Positions 18,932 to 27,840 of a DNA stretch of 64,000 bases are shown in pieces. Below the pieces are notes generated by a model. It searched no databases and was not told the origin of the DNA. It saw only the letters and a list, made by a program, of their open reading frames with translations. The stretch is from positions 7,316,001 through 7,380,000 of the forward strand of contig NZ_CP187970.1 in NCBI RefSeq assembly GCF_049942825.1, written 5' to 3'. Every line of letters begins with the position of its first letter. Position 1 is the stretch's first letter. Origin of the DNA: Paenibacillus_G sp049942825. Lineage in GTDB: Bacteria > Bacillota > Bacilli > Paenibacillales > NBRC-103111. The translations under genes were made by a program, and so were the position numbers.

Positions 18932-18972
18932 AAATTCGACATAGCAGGACTTAAGTCCTTTATGTCGAATAA
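18932..18972. promoter_or_regulatory. Palindromic bidirectional sigma-H-like promoter between drmA and UvrD genes
   Basis: Positions 18934-18970 form a near-perfect palindrome: ATTCGACATA, AGGACTTAAGTCCT, TATGTCGAAT. On the plus strand GCAGGACTT, 11 bases and GTCGAATAA match the Bacillus sigma-H pattern RNAGGAWWW-N11/12-RNNGAATWW with one mismatch. On the minus strand AAAGGACTT, 12 bases and GTCGAATTT match equally well. The palindrome therefore reads as two overlapping, opposed promoters. It could alternatively be the operator of an unseen dimeric regulator. Confidence 0.6.
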
Positions 18973-19014
18973 TTTTGTATGTTTAATACTACCGGTATGG
19001 AGGATTCATTACTT

Positions 19015-20961
19015 ATGACTTGGTTTTGGGATAGTTACAACCTTGCTCAGAAAAAAGCTATTACAGCACCCTTAGCCCATATGGTAATTAACGCTGCTGC
19101 CGGAACAGGTAAAACAACTACATTGGCAGCTCGAATCCTATTCTTACAACAAGAATTCGATATTGCACCCGGCTCAATTATTGCAATTTCATTTTCAAGA
19201 ACTGCTAAGTCGAGACTTGTAGAGAAGGTAACAAAATTATGTAAGGAAAACCTTTTCGGAAGCCCAGTTTCCACTTATACTTTTCACGGTCTTGCTTTCC
19301 GAATCATTCGTATTGCAACCAGTTTAGGTGAAACTTGGCTTCAACCTGGTTTCAACGTTTTGGAATCTAGTAATAATATAAATCAACTTATAGCGGAACA
19401 TCGAGATCAATTACTTAAGGGTGTCGGTGCAGGCTTAGATGAAGAAGATGCTCTTGTTGCATATTTCAAAGCAATAGACGAACTAAGACAAGGGAGCATC
19501 GATCTGCCTCCATTTCTGAACTCAAATCAATTAGAAAAAGGCTATGTCTTTGAAGTAGATATCGGTTTAAACACTTTCATAAAAATTAGTAGCGATGATC
19601 TTAAAACGGTTTGGAATAGATATGAAAAATTAATGAAATCATACAATAAAATTGATTATACAGGTCTGATAACGGAAGCCATAAACGTACTTAAGCATTC
19701 CCAAGGGTTAACCCTTACTCGAGTTCAAGAGGGTCTAAAGGTCATACTAGTTGACGAATATCAAGATACTTCCAGCGCACAAGAACTTTTGTTATTTACC
19801 TTGGCAGGCCTGAACATCCCAGTAAATGTTGTAGGAGATACGGATCAAACCATCTATACATTCAACGGCTCCAGCCTTTCTAATATGAATAACTTTTCAA
19901 TACTGGCACAAAAAACAAAAGTACCTATTAACGAACCAGTACACATGGTAGAGAATTACAGATCAACTGCTAATATTTTAGATCTAGCAAATAAAGTACG
20001 AAATAATTCTGAACAAAAAAAAAAGCTAATACCTGCGAATGAAATCAATAATGAATTTTTATTATCGTATAGAGAAAAGAACTTTCCTAATCGACTAATC
20101 CATGCACCACGATTAGAATTGGCAGCTGATTTCGTAGCTCACGAGATACAACGCCTCATTCAGGAAGATGGGGTTCAGGAAGACGAGATTGTTGTACTTA
20201 TTCGCAAGAATTCAGAGTACGCACCTCAAGGTGATACGGTACGACAAGCACTTTTAAAGCTATGTCTTAACGTAGATGACTCCAGTGATGTTTCCATCTC
20301 TGGTTCTATTTCTAATAGAGCAGAACATTTGCGTTACATTTATGAGTTTTGTCAAGACCCTGGTAACTATGGACGTCAGATTGCTGAAGTTATTAATGAT
20401 AAAAATATAACTTCTTTACCAGAAGGTTTATCTTTTGAAGAGTTTTTCTCTTACCTCAATGAGGCACATAATTCTGGAGCTATTTATTGTTATGAGGCAG
20501 TTGACCTTATCTTTTCCGATATCAATTCAGATGAATCTACTACTAGCCAATCTCCAAAGGGAATTCAGGTGCGGACAGTCCATTCATCGAAAGGCGAAGA
20601 ATTTCGGGTTGTCTTCCTGCTATATTTAGGAGATCGTTCCTTCCCACATGGGAGTCAACCTGATATTGAGGAAGAAAGAAGACTTCTTTATGTTGGCGTC
20701 ACACGTGCTCAAGAAAGACTATATATACTCGGAAGACCCGGAATTCACCATGAGGATTTTTTTAATGTTTGTAAGGGACCAATGTCAGTAACCGAGAAAT
20801 ACGATGTATTTGGTGGTAGGAAAGAAAGTGACTCTAAGATTGATTTTGATCCCTCCAAGTTAACCTTAATTGATAATGCAAGAAAAATGCAAAGAGAAAA
20901 AGCTTGGGAGGAAAGAAACTCACTCTGGAAAATGTTTGAAGAAGATGATGAGGAGTGTTAA
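19015..20961 (+). CDS. UvrD/REP-type superfamily 1 helicase, first of a pair
   Basis: A protein of 648 residues with the full set of SF1A motifs: Walker A INAAAGTGKTTTLAARI near residue 24, ISFSRTAKSRL (Ia), Walker B VILVDEYQDTSSAQ near 245, VVGDTDQTIYTFNG (III), NYRST (IV), VRTVHSSKGEEF (V) and YVGVTRAQERLY (VI). No nuclease domain is visible. The start at 19015 has GGAGG 11 bases upstream; an in-frame ATG overlapping that site is less likely. It diverges from drmA and is followed six bases later by a second UvrD-like gene. A role within the DISARM-like array is inferred from this arrangement. Confidence 0.85.
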   Translation: MTWFWDSYNLAQKKAITAPLAHMVINAAAGTGKTTTLAARILFLQQEFDIAPGSIIAISFSRTAKSRLVEKVTKLCKENLFGSPVSTYTFHGLAFRIIRIATSLGETWLQPGFNVLESSNNINQLIAEHRDQLLKGVGAGLDEEDALVAYFKAIDELRQGSIDLPPFLNSNQLEKGYVFEVDIGLNTFIKISSDDLKTVWNRYEKLMKSYNKIDYTGLITEAINVLKHSQGLTLTRVQEGLKVILVDEYQDTSSAQELLLFTLAGLNIPVNVVGDTDQTIYTFNGSSLSNMNNFSILAQKTKVPINEPVHMVENYRSTANILDLANKVRNNSEQKKKLIPANEINNEFLLSYREKNFPNRLIHAPRLELAADFVAHEIQRLIQEDGVQEDEIVVLIRKNSEYAPQGDTVRQALLKLCLNVDDSSDVSISGSISNRAEHLRYIYEFCQDPGNYGRQIAEVINDKNITSLPEGLSFEEFFSYLNEAHNSGAIYCYEAVDLIFSDINSDESTTSQSPKGIQVRTVHSSKGEEFRVVFLLYLGDRSFPHGSQPDIEEERRLLYVGVTRAQERLYILGRPGIHHEDFFNVCKGPMSVTEKYDVFGGRKESDSKIDFDPSKLTLIDNARKMQREKAWEERNSLWKMFEEDDEEC

Positions 20962-20967
20962 TCATAG

Positions 20968-22407
20968 ATGGCAATAAGAATGATTAAGTTGACAAGCGAA
21001 CAAGAAAGTTGTGTAACCTTTCGTCCTGAGGGGGAACTACTTATACGTGGTATTCCAGGTTCAGGAAAGACTACTGTTGTTATGGAACGCGCTTTATACT
21101 TACAACAAAAAGCAGAACAGATTACTAATGGGCCTAAGGTTTTACTTCTGACTTATAATCGTGCATTATCAACGTATATTAGACAAATGGCACGTGTAAC
21201 CAGTGATGAACCTATCCAAGCAATGACCTTTCATCAATGGGGCTCACAGTTATTACGTGAATCTGGAATATCTACCAGCCGCACTATATCTGATGAAAAA
21301 GATGGTCTTGTGAAATACGCTAAAAATATAATTAATAAATATAGCGATCCAGATTTACCAAATGTACAAGTTGCTAGATTAAGTAAAGATAAGGCATTAA
21401 TTCGCTTTCTTTCAGAGGAAATCACATGGATTAAGAGCAATAACATATCTAGCCGTGCAGAATATCTTAATGTTCCTAGGGCAGGTCGTGGAACTCAGGT
21501 ACATGTAACCAGAAGTCACCGTGAATCTATCTATGATATTTTTGAGAAGTATCAATCCCTTTTAAAAGGACGCCGCTGTATCGATTTTGATGATATAGCC
21601 TTACTAATTATCCAAAACGTCGACAAAATTCAAAAGAATAAAATGCCAAGTCATATACTAATAGACGAAGCACAAGATCTGACCCCAGCACAATTTCGTG
21701 CTATCAAGTTATTAGCGGCTAAGAGCTTAACCATTGCTGCAGATAAGGGTCAACAAATATATCGAAGAAATTTTACATGGAAAAGTGTTGGTATTGAAAT
21801 CCGAGGCACGCGCAATAAGTTTTTAAGTAGAACATTTCGTTCTACAAAACAAATTATACAATTAGCCAGAAGTCTACAGGCTCATGATAAACAACTTATA
21901 ACAGATGATGAGTATATGCCATCTCAAGATCCCGATGCAATTGGCCCCAAGCCCGAACTGATGGTTTCAAACAAATTACCTGACGAAATAAATACAGTGG
22001 TTCGTAAAATCAAACAAATCCAAGGGATTTTTCCGGAAGATACAATCGCCATTATTGCATATTCACAGGATAGGTTAAGTGATTTTGAAGAAGCACTAAC
22101 CGAAAATAATATTGGCAGTATTTATATTAAGTCAGATGATGCAGATTTTATAACCCCTGGAGTAAAATTAGTTTCTTTTCACTCCTCTAAAGGTCTTGAA
22201 TTCGATCACGTTATTGTAACTGGACTTCAAGATGGCAAATTACCATATGGTATAATGGATCCGGGGGATGACCCAGAATCATTTAAAGCAACTGAAAGAA
22301 GAAAGCTATACGTTGCCATGACTCGTGCCAAGCTCACATTAACACTTTCAGCTGTTACACCGATATCTCCATTTATCCATGAATTGGACTCTGAACTATA
22401 CCAATAA
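20968..22407 (+). CDS. Small UvrD-like helicase, second of a pair
   Basis: A 479-residue SF1 helicase, shorter than typical UvrD (about 700). Walker A IRGIPGSGKTTVVMERA lies near residue 27, Walker B HILIDEAQDLTPAQF near 230, motif III AADKGQQIYRRNFTW, motif IV FRSTKQI, motif V LVSFHSSKGLEFDHVIV and motif VI YVAMTRAKLTL. The inserted 1B/2B subdomains seem reduced. GAGGAG near the end of the previous gene and a six-base gap imply co-transcription with it. It ends at a bidirectional terminator. Partner or substrate is unknown. Confidence 0.85.
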   Translation: MAIRMIKLTSEQESCVTFRPEGELLIRGIPGSGKTTVVMERALYLQQKAEQITNGPKVLLLTYNRALSTYIRQMARVTSDEPIQAMTFHQWGSQLLRESGISTSRTISDEKDGLVKYAKNIINKYSDPDLPNVQVARLSKDKALIRFLSEEITWIKSNNISSRAEYLNVPRAGRGTQVHVTRSHRESIYDIFEKYQSLLKGRRCIDFDDIALLIIQNVDKIQKNKMPSHILIDEAQDLTPAQFRAIKLLAAKSLTIAADKGQQIYRRNFTWKSVGIEIRGTRNKFLSRTFRSTKQIIQLARSLQAHDKQLITDDEYMPSQDPDAIGPKPELMVSNKLPDEINTVVRKIKQIQGIFPEDTIAIIAYSQDRLSDFEEALTENNIGSIYIKSDDADFITPGVKLVSFHSSKGLEFDHVIVTGLQDGKLPYGIMDPGDDPESFKATERRKLYVAMTRAKLTLTLSAVTPISPFIHELDSELYQ

Positions 22408-22414
22408 AGTCAAC

Positions 22415-22445
22415 AAAAGCCGGATGTAATCATCCGGCTTCCTTC
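22415..22445. terminator. Bidirectional terminator
   Basis: A perfect ten-base-pair stem AAGCCGGATG / CATCCGGCTT with loop TAAT lies between the convergent UvrD-like and HelD-type genes, with pyrimidine- and A-rich flanks. Confidence 0.8.
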
Positions 22446-24759
22446 ATAATATGTCGCTTAATGAATCTTCTTCTTTTCCAGTATAATTATTACTTAACAA
22501 CGGTGTCAGCTCGCCGTGATAATAAATGTGAAGCTCGTGATGAGCACGAGTCACAGAAACAAATAAGAGTTTTACGTCAGTGATATTTTGTGGATCATAA
22601 CGATCTTTGCTTGCATTTGGGATAATAACTGCATCGAATTCCAGCCCCTTAGATAAGTAACTGGGGATAACAACAATTTTTTCCTTTAATTCTTCATCAG
22701 GATCATCTATTAGTTGAATAGACTCTACACCGCTCCTATGTAGATACTCGAATAATTTTTTTGATTGCGTGAGATCTTTACATATGATTGAGATAATTTT
22801 ATACCCTCTGTTATTAAAAACAGCAATAGAACTCCTGATATTTTCAAATAATTCTTTTCCGTGCAGTATTCTTTCGACCTTCGGGCCTTCTCCGTTTCTT
22901 AATATAGGGTCAATCTTCGGCAAATCTAATGCCGAGTTAGAAATTATATCATTAGCAATTGACATGATTTGATAAGTGGATCTATAACTTGTCTTAAGAT
23001 CCATAACATATGTGTTATTGTATTGAAGTACCTCTGGAAAAAGTACCTTCCAATCATTAATTCCTCTATAAGAATAGATATTTTGAGTTACGTCACCTAA
23101 GAACATAACAGATTTACAGAGGGATTTGAGTAGCCAGAGTTCTAGAGGACTATGATCTTGGGCTTCATCAACCACAATATACTCTAACTTTTCATCCCAT
23201 CCATTAATTTTAGATTTTATATAAAGCAGTGCACCTAAGTCTTCATATTCAATGTTCGTCGTAAAATTATTTTTTAATGAATCTAAGAATTCATCACTTA
23301 GTCCTATATTCATTGAAAGTAATAACTCTTTCTCATAAAGTTGCTTATAAATTTGCAAGGGATCTAAAGGTTTTATTTTCTTTACGTATTGATCAACAGC
23401 AAATTTGTATTCTGTTTTAATTTTATTTACTTTCTGCTCCTTTAATTTCTCAAAGGTTTTATATGCGTCCTTCCTTTCCGCTGAGCCTGCAGGCAACAAA
23501 GCTATCCAATTATCGTGGATAGAATCAAATTGTTTCCTTATGCTTTCGATTTGTTTTAGTTCCCCTTCTCTCGCCCATTCTTTTAAATGTTCTTTAAGCA
23601 TTTGAAACCTTCTGTTTATCGGTAAGTATTTCTTGCCCGCCAGAAAGGAATCAATATAACTCTGTTCAAGAAAATATTCATTATTTATAAAAAACTTTCC
23701 TTTTGGTCCGATATTTATCTCAAAAGTTTGTAATAATTTATCAATTGCTTCTTTTAGTTTCATCGAACCTTTAAACTTAGAAATTAAATCTATTTCATTG
23801 AGCGACATTTGACCGTCTATTATTTGTGATAATTTTTCTGTTGGATCATTTATTTTTAAGTTCAAATCTTTTAACTGTTCCGTTGCCCAAGACATAAATG
23901 TATTTTGACGAACACCACTTATATCTAGTTTAGGGATAACTGATTGAATATAGGATAAAAACATCTTGTTAGGACCAAGAACCAAAATTTGATCAGGTCT
24001 TAACCAATCTCTATACTGATAAAGTAAGTAAGAAATCCTATGCAAGGCTATACTTGACTTGCCACTTCCAGCCACCCCCTGCACTAGTATACTTTTATCC
24101 ATTGAAAGACGAATGATTTCATCTTGTTCCATTTGAATAGTGGCTATAATATCTTTAAAATGATGGCTATCACTTTTACCTGAAAGTATTCCAGATAAAG
24201 TAATGTCAGAGTCATCTATAGAATCAATTATTGTGATAATATTGTTTTTTTTCACTTTATGGATATTATTTTTAGAAGAATCACTACTTTTTTTACCACC
24301 AGCTTTAACTTCCGTTACATTAATAACTCTTTTGTCACTAATTTGAATATGTCTTTTTCTCTGTACATTCACTGTTCTTTTCTGACTATTTGCTAAATAA
24401 TCAACTGTGCTGCTGCCACCATTAAATGAATAAAAAACCTTTGAAATATCCGAACGCCAATCAACAACTACTATTTCCATGTTTGATTTTGCAATGCCTA
24501 CCTCACCAATATAAAGAGTTTCTGTAATCCCCTCTTCATCTATATCAATCCTACCAAAATAAGGTATAGATATTGCTTTTCTGTATTGTTCAATTTTTTT
24601 AACTTTCTTTTGTTCCATTTGATAATCAGGTACAGGTCTATCCACCAATATTTCTTCAATAACATTTTTTATAACTGTTATATTTTTCTCCAGATTATTT
24701 TGTTCCTCTGAAACCAGATCAACCGATGACTTAATTTCGTCTTCTCCTCTAAGTTGCAT
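22444..24759 (-). CDS. HelD-type RNA-polymerase-associated ATPase
   Basis: A 771-residue SF1-like ATPase matching the length of Bacillus HelD, which removes stalled RNA polymerase from DNA. The N-terminal coiled-coil arm (residues 1-75), the segment PYFGRIDIDEEG...LYIGEVGI followed by VVDWRSDISKVFY, Walker A VQGVAGSGKSSIALHRISYL near residue 230, Walker B VVDEAQDHSPLEL and LFVSVTRAHHELHIYYHG are all typical. It is AT-rich like the island core. A general housekeeping paralogue is as likely as a defence role. Confidence 0.82.
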   Translation of the reverse strand: MQLRGEDEIKSSVDLVSEEQNNLEKNITVIKNVIEEILVDRPVPDYQMEQKKVKKIEQYRKAISIPYFGRIDIDEEGITETLYIGEVGIAKSNMEIVVVDWRSDISKVFYSFNGGSSTVDYLANSQKRTVNVQRKRHIQISDKRVINVTEVKAGGKKSSDSSKNNIHKVKKNNIITIIDSIDDSDITLSGILSGKSDSHHFKDIIATIQMEQDEIIRLSMDKSILVQGVAGSGKSSIALHRISYLLYQYRDWLRPDQILVLGPNKMFLSYIQSVIPKLDISGVRQNTFMSWATEQLKDLNLKINDPTEKLSQIIDGQMSLNEIDLISKFKGSMKLKEAIDKLLQTFEINIGPKGKFFINNEYFLEQSYIDSFLAGKKYLPINRRFQMLKEHLKEWAREGELKQIESIRKQFDSIHDNWIALLPAGSAERKDAYKTFEKLKEQKVNKIKTEYKFAVDQYVKKIKPLDPLQIYKQLYEKELLLSMNIGLSDEFLDSLKNNFTTNIEYEDLGALLYIKSKINGWDEKLEYIVVDEAQDHSPLELWLLKSLCKSVMFLGDVTQNIYSYRGINDWKVLFPEVLQYNNTYVMDLKTSYRSTYQIMSIANDIISNSALDLPKIDPILRNGEGPKVERILHGKELFENIRSSIAVFNNRGYKIISIICKDLTQSKKLFEYLHRSGVESIQLIDDPDEELKEKIVVIPSYLSKGLEFDAVIIPNASKDRYDPQNITDVKLLFVSVTRAHHELHIYYHGELTPLLSNNYTGKEEDSLSDIL

Positions 24760-24952
24760 ATTTGATCAGCCCCCAAAATACTAAAAATAATCTCTCATAT
24801 TGTAACATTACACCACTGATTTCTTACATTTATTATATGCGAGCACTTACTTTATTTATATTAAAATAATGACTCAGAAAAAATAAGAATCTTTTCCACT
24901 ACCTGTTGTTCCGAATGATACAGGGAGGTATGAGAAGCCTGATTTTATGAGC

Positions 24953-27379
24953 TCATTTCATCCGCCGCTCAAAATGCTGATGAAGCCGATACAAACAAAT
25001 CTCTTCTGTCCACATATGAAGCATAGCTGCATCATCTGCCCTAACTTCAAACTGCAAAGAGAACTCGTTCCCATCAAAACGTACAAGCCCTTTTGAACTG
25101 CCGGCCCACTTCGTCATCGGCATCTTGGCGATCAGCTTTGCCGTCTTTTCCTCATTGTAATCCCACAGCTTTGAAGTCTCGCTGTCGGAAAAATCGATTC
25201 TTTTCCGGTATTCCTTCTCCGTTAGGTATGAGTGGAAAAATGCTGCTGTCTCGACTGGGGATACTGGCTTCGTCCACTGATCAGGCCCGCGGCTCAGCAT
25301 ATAGAGCAGCACGATCATCTTGTAGCTCTTGGCCATAACGGTGCTCTCTACTTCTCTCAGCCAATCCTCATAACGCTCGAAGAGTGCCTGTTCCCTCTCG
25401 GTAAGCTCGTCAGCCCAGCTTAGAAAGCTTGCATAGGATTTGAACTCCTGCGCGTATTCCCGGATGTTTTCCCGCCCTTGCAGGTGAAGCTCCAGATAAG
25501 TCGGCCTTCTCCCAAGCTCGGCCTTCAGCTGGAAGTAAGCCGAACGCAGCTTCTCCTTACGAGGCTGACGCTTACGTATCAGCTCCTTAAGCAGATCGAT
25601 CACCTTCGTGTCCAACTGGAGGAAACAACCGGCAGGCACTTCAGGGAGGAATGGCTCCGCTTTACTCTTGGCACTTTTCTCCTCGTCAACCCGGAACAAG
25701 CTAAGCTTAATATCGGCATTGCGGTAGTTACCGATAAGATCGATCACGCTGCAGTATTCCTTCCCCTTATGCAGACGCAGCCCGCGTCCTACCTGCTGGG
25801 TGAATACCGTCAACGACTCGGTTGGCCGCACGAACAGAAGCGTATCGACCGAAGGAATGTCCACCCCCTCATTGAAGAGGTCTACCGTGAAGATCATCTC
25901 CAACCGGCCCTCATCCAAAGCTCGAATAGCCTGCTCTCTCGTCATCTCTGTGGTCCGGCTGTGCAGACTAAGAGCGGCAACTCCCTGATCGCGGAAGTAA
26001 TTGCACAGAAAATCCGCCTGGCGTATGGAAGAACAGAACACTAGAGTACGGGTCTGCTTATGCTCCTTCCAGGCCCGGTAGATATTGACCGCCGCGCTAT
26101 CCTTCATCTGCGCCTGCAGCAGCTCTTCCTCATCGTACCGGCTTCCGAGCCAGGTGATTTGGCTGTAGTCCGTCTCGTCATGAACGCCGTAATACCGGAA
26201 GGGAGAGAGCCAGCCGCGTTCGATCGCCTCGATAAAATGAAGCTGATATGCCACATTCCCGTCGCAGATAGCATAGACGTCTTGCCCGTCCATCCGGTCC
26301 GGCGTTGCCGTGATTCCGAGCAGGAAGGCAGGTTCAAAGTATTCGATCACCGACTGGTAAGACCTTGCCGCGGCATGGTGGAACTCGTCCACTACAATCA
26401 AGTCAAAAGCCCGGGTGTCGAACGTTTCCCTGTGCTTGCGTATGCCCAGCGTGTAGATCGAAGCGAAGATGCAATCGGCATCGGTTGTCTTCTCCTGACC
26501 GTTGAATATGCCGGTGCTGCGTTCAGGCATGACGTGCTGGAACGATTTCTGAGCCTGATAAAGAATCTCTTCCCGATGAGCGATGAAGAGGACTCTGCGG
26601 AACCGCTGAGCGAAGAAGCCCGCCAGGTACGTCTTGCCGAGTCCCGTTGCCATGACGACCATCGCTTTATCGTACTGTTCTTCCATGGTCTTCTGCAGAG
26701 CCTCAAGCGCTGCCTGCTGTGCCGGCCGGGGTTCCAGCCGATTGGCTTCACGTACCTCCGTCACTGTATTATCCCGAGCCTCCGTACCCGTCTCGGGAAG
26801 CTGCAGCTCTGATTCTTCCATCTCGGCAATCGTCCGGACCAGCTCAGGGAACTTCTGGTGGTGGGAGTTATATTCCCTCGCGTAGATTTCAATCGTATGT
26901 TCATTCAGAGGGAAGGTGGACTCATGATAAAAGTTGCGCATGAACTTATCGAACGCTTCCTGGAAGGTGAACGGCTCCGCCGCCGCATTCATCGCCAGAT
27001 TCCATTCCATCCCCATGCGGAACGCTGAATGAGACAGATTGGAGGAGCCCACGATGAGCAGCCCTTCGCTGTTATCGTAATCCAGCAGGTAAGCTTTGGG
27101 GTGGAAGGAAGTCCCGCGGCTGCGCCACATCCGGCTCTCTACGCGGGGATGAATGGCGATCAGACTGCGCAGTCCTTCCGGCTGGGTAACGAAGAGATAA
27201 TCGCCCCCCAGCACCTTGATCTCGGCTCCCCGCTCCGCCGCCTCCCTCAGATAGGGCGCCAGGATACGTACTCCGGAGTTCATTACAAATGAGGTCATGA
27301 TGTAAATGGCACTTGCCCTGCCGATCGCGGGGATCAGCTGGTCTGCCAAGTTCTCGGTGATTAACGTGATATTAGGCAT
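24953..27379 (-). CDS. PLD-like nuclease fused to superfamily 2 (type III Res-like) helicase
   Basis: An 808-residue protein. Residues 1-165 form a PLD-like domain with one HKD motif in FHPKAYLLDYDNSEGLLIVGSSNLSHSAF (about 92-120). Residues 215-560 form an SF2 helicase: VVMATGLGKTYLAGFFA (I), VVDEFHHAAARSY (II), LGITATPDR (III) and QQVGRGLRLHKGK (VI). The C-terminal 250 residues resemble the tail of DUF3427-type helicases. It begins within the last codons of the MazG-like gene (8-base overlap), so the two are coupled. It is more GC-rich than the DISARM segment. The predicted role is DNA cleavage with translocation in phage defence. Confidence 0.85.
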   Translation of the reverse strand: MPNITLITENLADQLIPAIGRASAIYIMTSFVMNSGVRILAPYLREAAERGAEIKVLGGDYLFVTQPEGLRSLIAIHPRVESRMWRSRGTSFHPKAYLLDYDNSEGLLIVGSSNLSHSAFRMGMEWNLAMNAAAEPFTFQEAFDKFMRNFYHESTFPLNEHTIEIYAREYNSHHQKFPELVRTIAEMEESELQLPETGTEARDNTVTEVREANRLEPRPAQQAALEALQKTMEEQYDKAMVVMATGLGKTYLAGFFAQRFRRVLFIAHREEILYQAQKSFQHVMPERSTGIFNGQEKTTDADCIFASIYTLGIRKHRETFDTRAFDLIVVDEFHHAAARSYQSVIEYFEPAFLLGITATPDRMDGQDVYAICDGNVAYQLHFIEAIERGWLSPFRYYGVHDETDYSQITWLGSRYDEEELLQAQMKDSAAVNIYRAWKEHKQTRTLVFCSSIRQADFLCNYFRDQGVAALSLHSRTTEMTREQAIRALDEGRLEMIFTVDLFNEGVDIPSVDTLLFVRPTESLTVFTQQVGRGLRLHKGKEYCSVIDLIGNYRNADIKLSLFRVDEEKSAKSKAEPFLPEVPAGCFLQLDTKVIDLLKELIRKRQPRKEKLRSAYFQLKAELGRRPTYLELHLQGRENIREYAQEFKSYASFLSWADELTEREQALFERYEDWLREVESTVMAKSYKMIVLLYMLSRGPDQWTKPVSPVETAAFFHSYLTEKEYRKRIDFSDSETSKLWDYNEEKTAKLIAKMPMTKWAGSSKGLVRFDGNEFSLQFEVRADDAAMLHMWTEEICLYRLHQHFERRMK

Positions 27380-27698
27380 CCGGCACGTCGATCAGGAAAC
27401 AGCGGTCCCGAAAGCCTCCGCGCTCCGCAGCTTTGTGGGCACGAACCTGCTCCAGCTCCTGCACCGAGCTGCCGTGTATTTCGACCAGCGCATGCAGCAC
27501 TTCTAACACGTCAGCAAGCTCTTCTACGGATTCTTTGTCGTTTGCGGCTGACAGATATTCCTGCACTTCTTCTTGAAGCTTCTTACGCAGTTCGTTTCTA
27601 TATTCCTCCGTATCGAGCTTCCTGCTATTAGGAGTCAGCCCACGGGATGTAATAATCTCGGGAATCCGGTCACGTACAAGTTTATTGTATGTTGGCAT
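27372..27698 (-). CDS. MazG-like nucleotide pyrophosphohydrolase
   Basis: A 108-residue all-alpha NTP pyrophosphohydrolase fold: YNKLVRDRIPEII at the start, then KLQEEVQEYL and ESVEELADVLEVLHAL, the EExxE and ExxD metal-binding pattern of MazG/HisE-like enzymes. The start at 27698 (MPTYNKLV) is preferred over a GTG three codons earlier that overlaps the AGG ribosome site. It overlaps the helicase gene by eight bases. It may hydrolyse a nucleotide signal or the cellular NTP pool during infection, which is inference. Confidence 0.85.
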   Translation of the reverse strand: MPTYNKLVRDRIPEIITSRGLTPNSRKLDTEEYRNELRKKLQEEVQEYLSAANDKESVEELADVLEVLHALVEIHGSSVQELEQVRAHKAAERGGFRDRCFLIDVPDA

Positions 27699-27758
27699 CC
27701 ATCTCACCTAGCCTATCGTTTATATGGATATGCTCGCTATGTAACAGTGGTCTTATAT

Positions 27759-27787
27759 TATTTCGACAAAATGCGCAAGAATCCTTT
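27759..27787 (-). promoter_or_regulatory. Sigma-H-like promoter for the MazG-like/PLD-helicase pair
   Basis: On the minus strand AAAGGATTC, 11 bases and GTCGAAATA resemble RNAGGAWWW-N11-RNNGAATWW with two mismatches, about 60 bases upstream of the ATG. Confidence 0.4.
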
Positions 27788-27840
27788 ACGGTGAACTATG
27801 CCATCCAATCATCGTTGACAGCATATTCGTAGAAACCCCA

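Noticed and set aside
18934..18970. Two inverted Spo0A boxes (TGTCGAA)
   Set aside because: The matched AGGA elements at 11-12 bases make sigma-H promoters the better reading, though Spo0A contact is not excluded.
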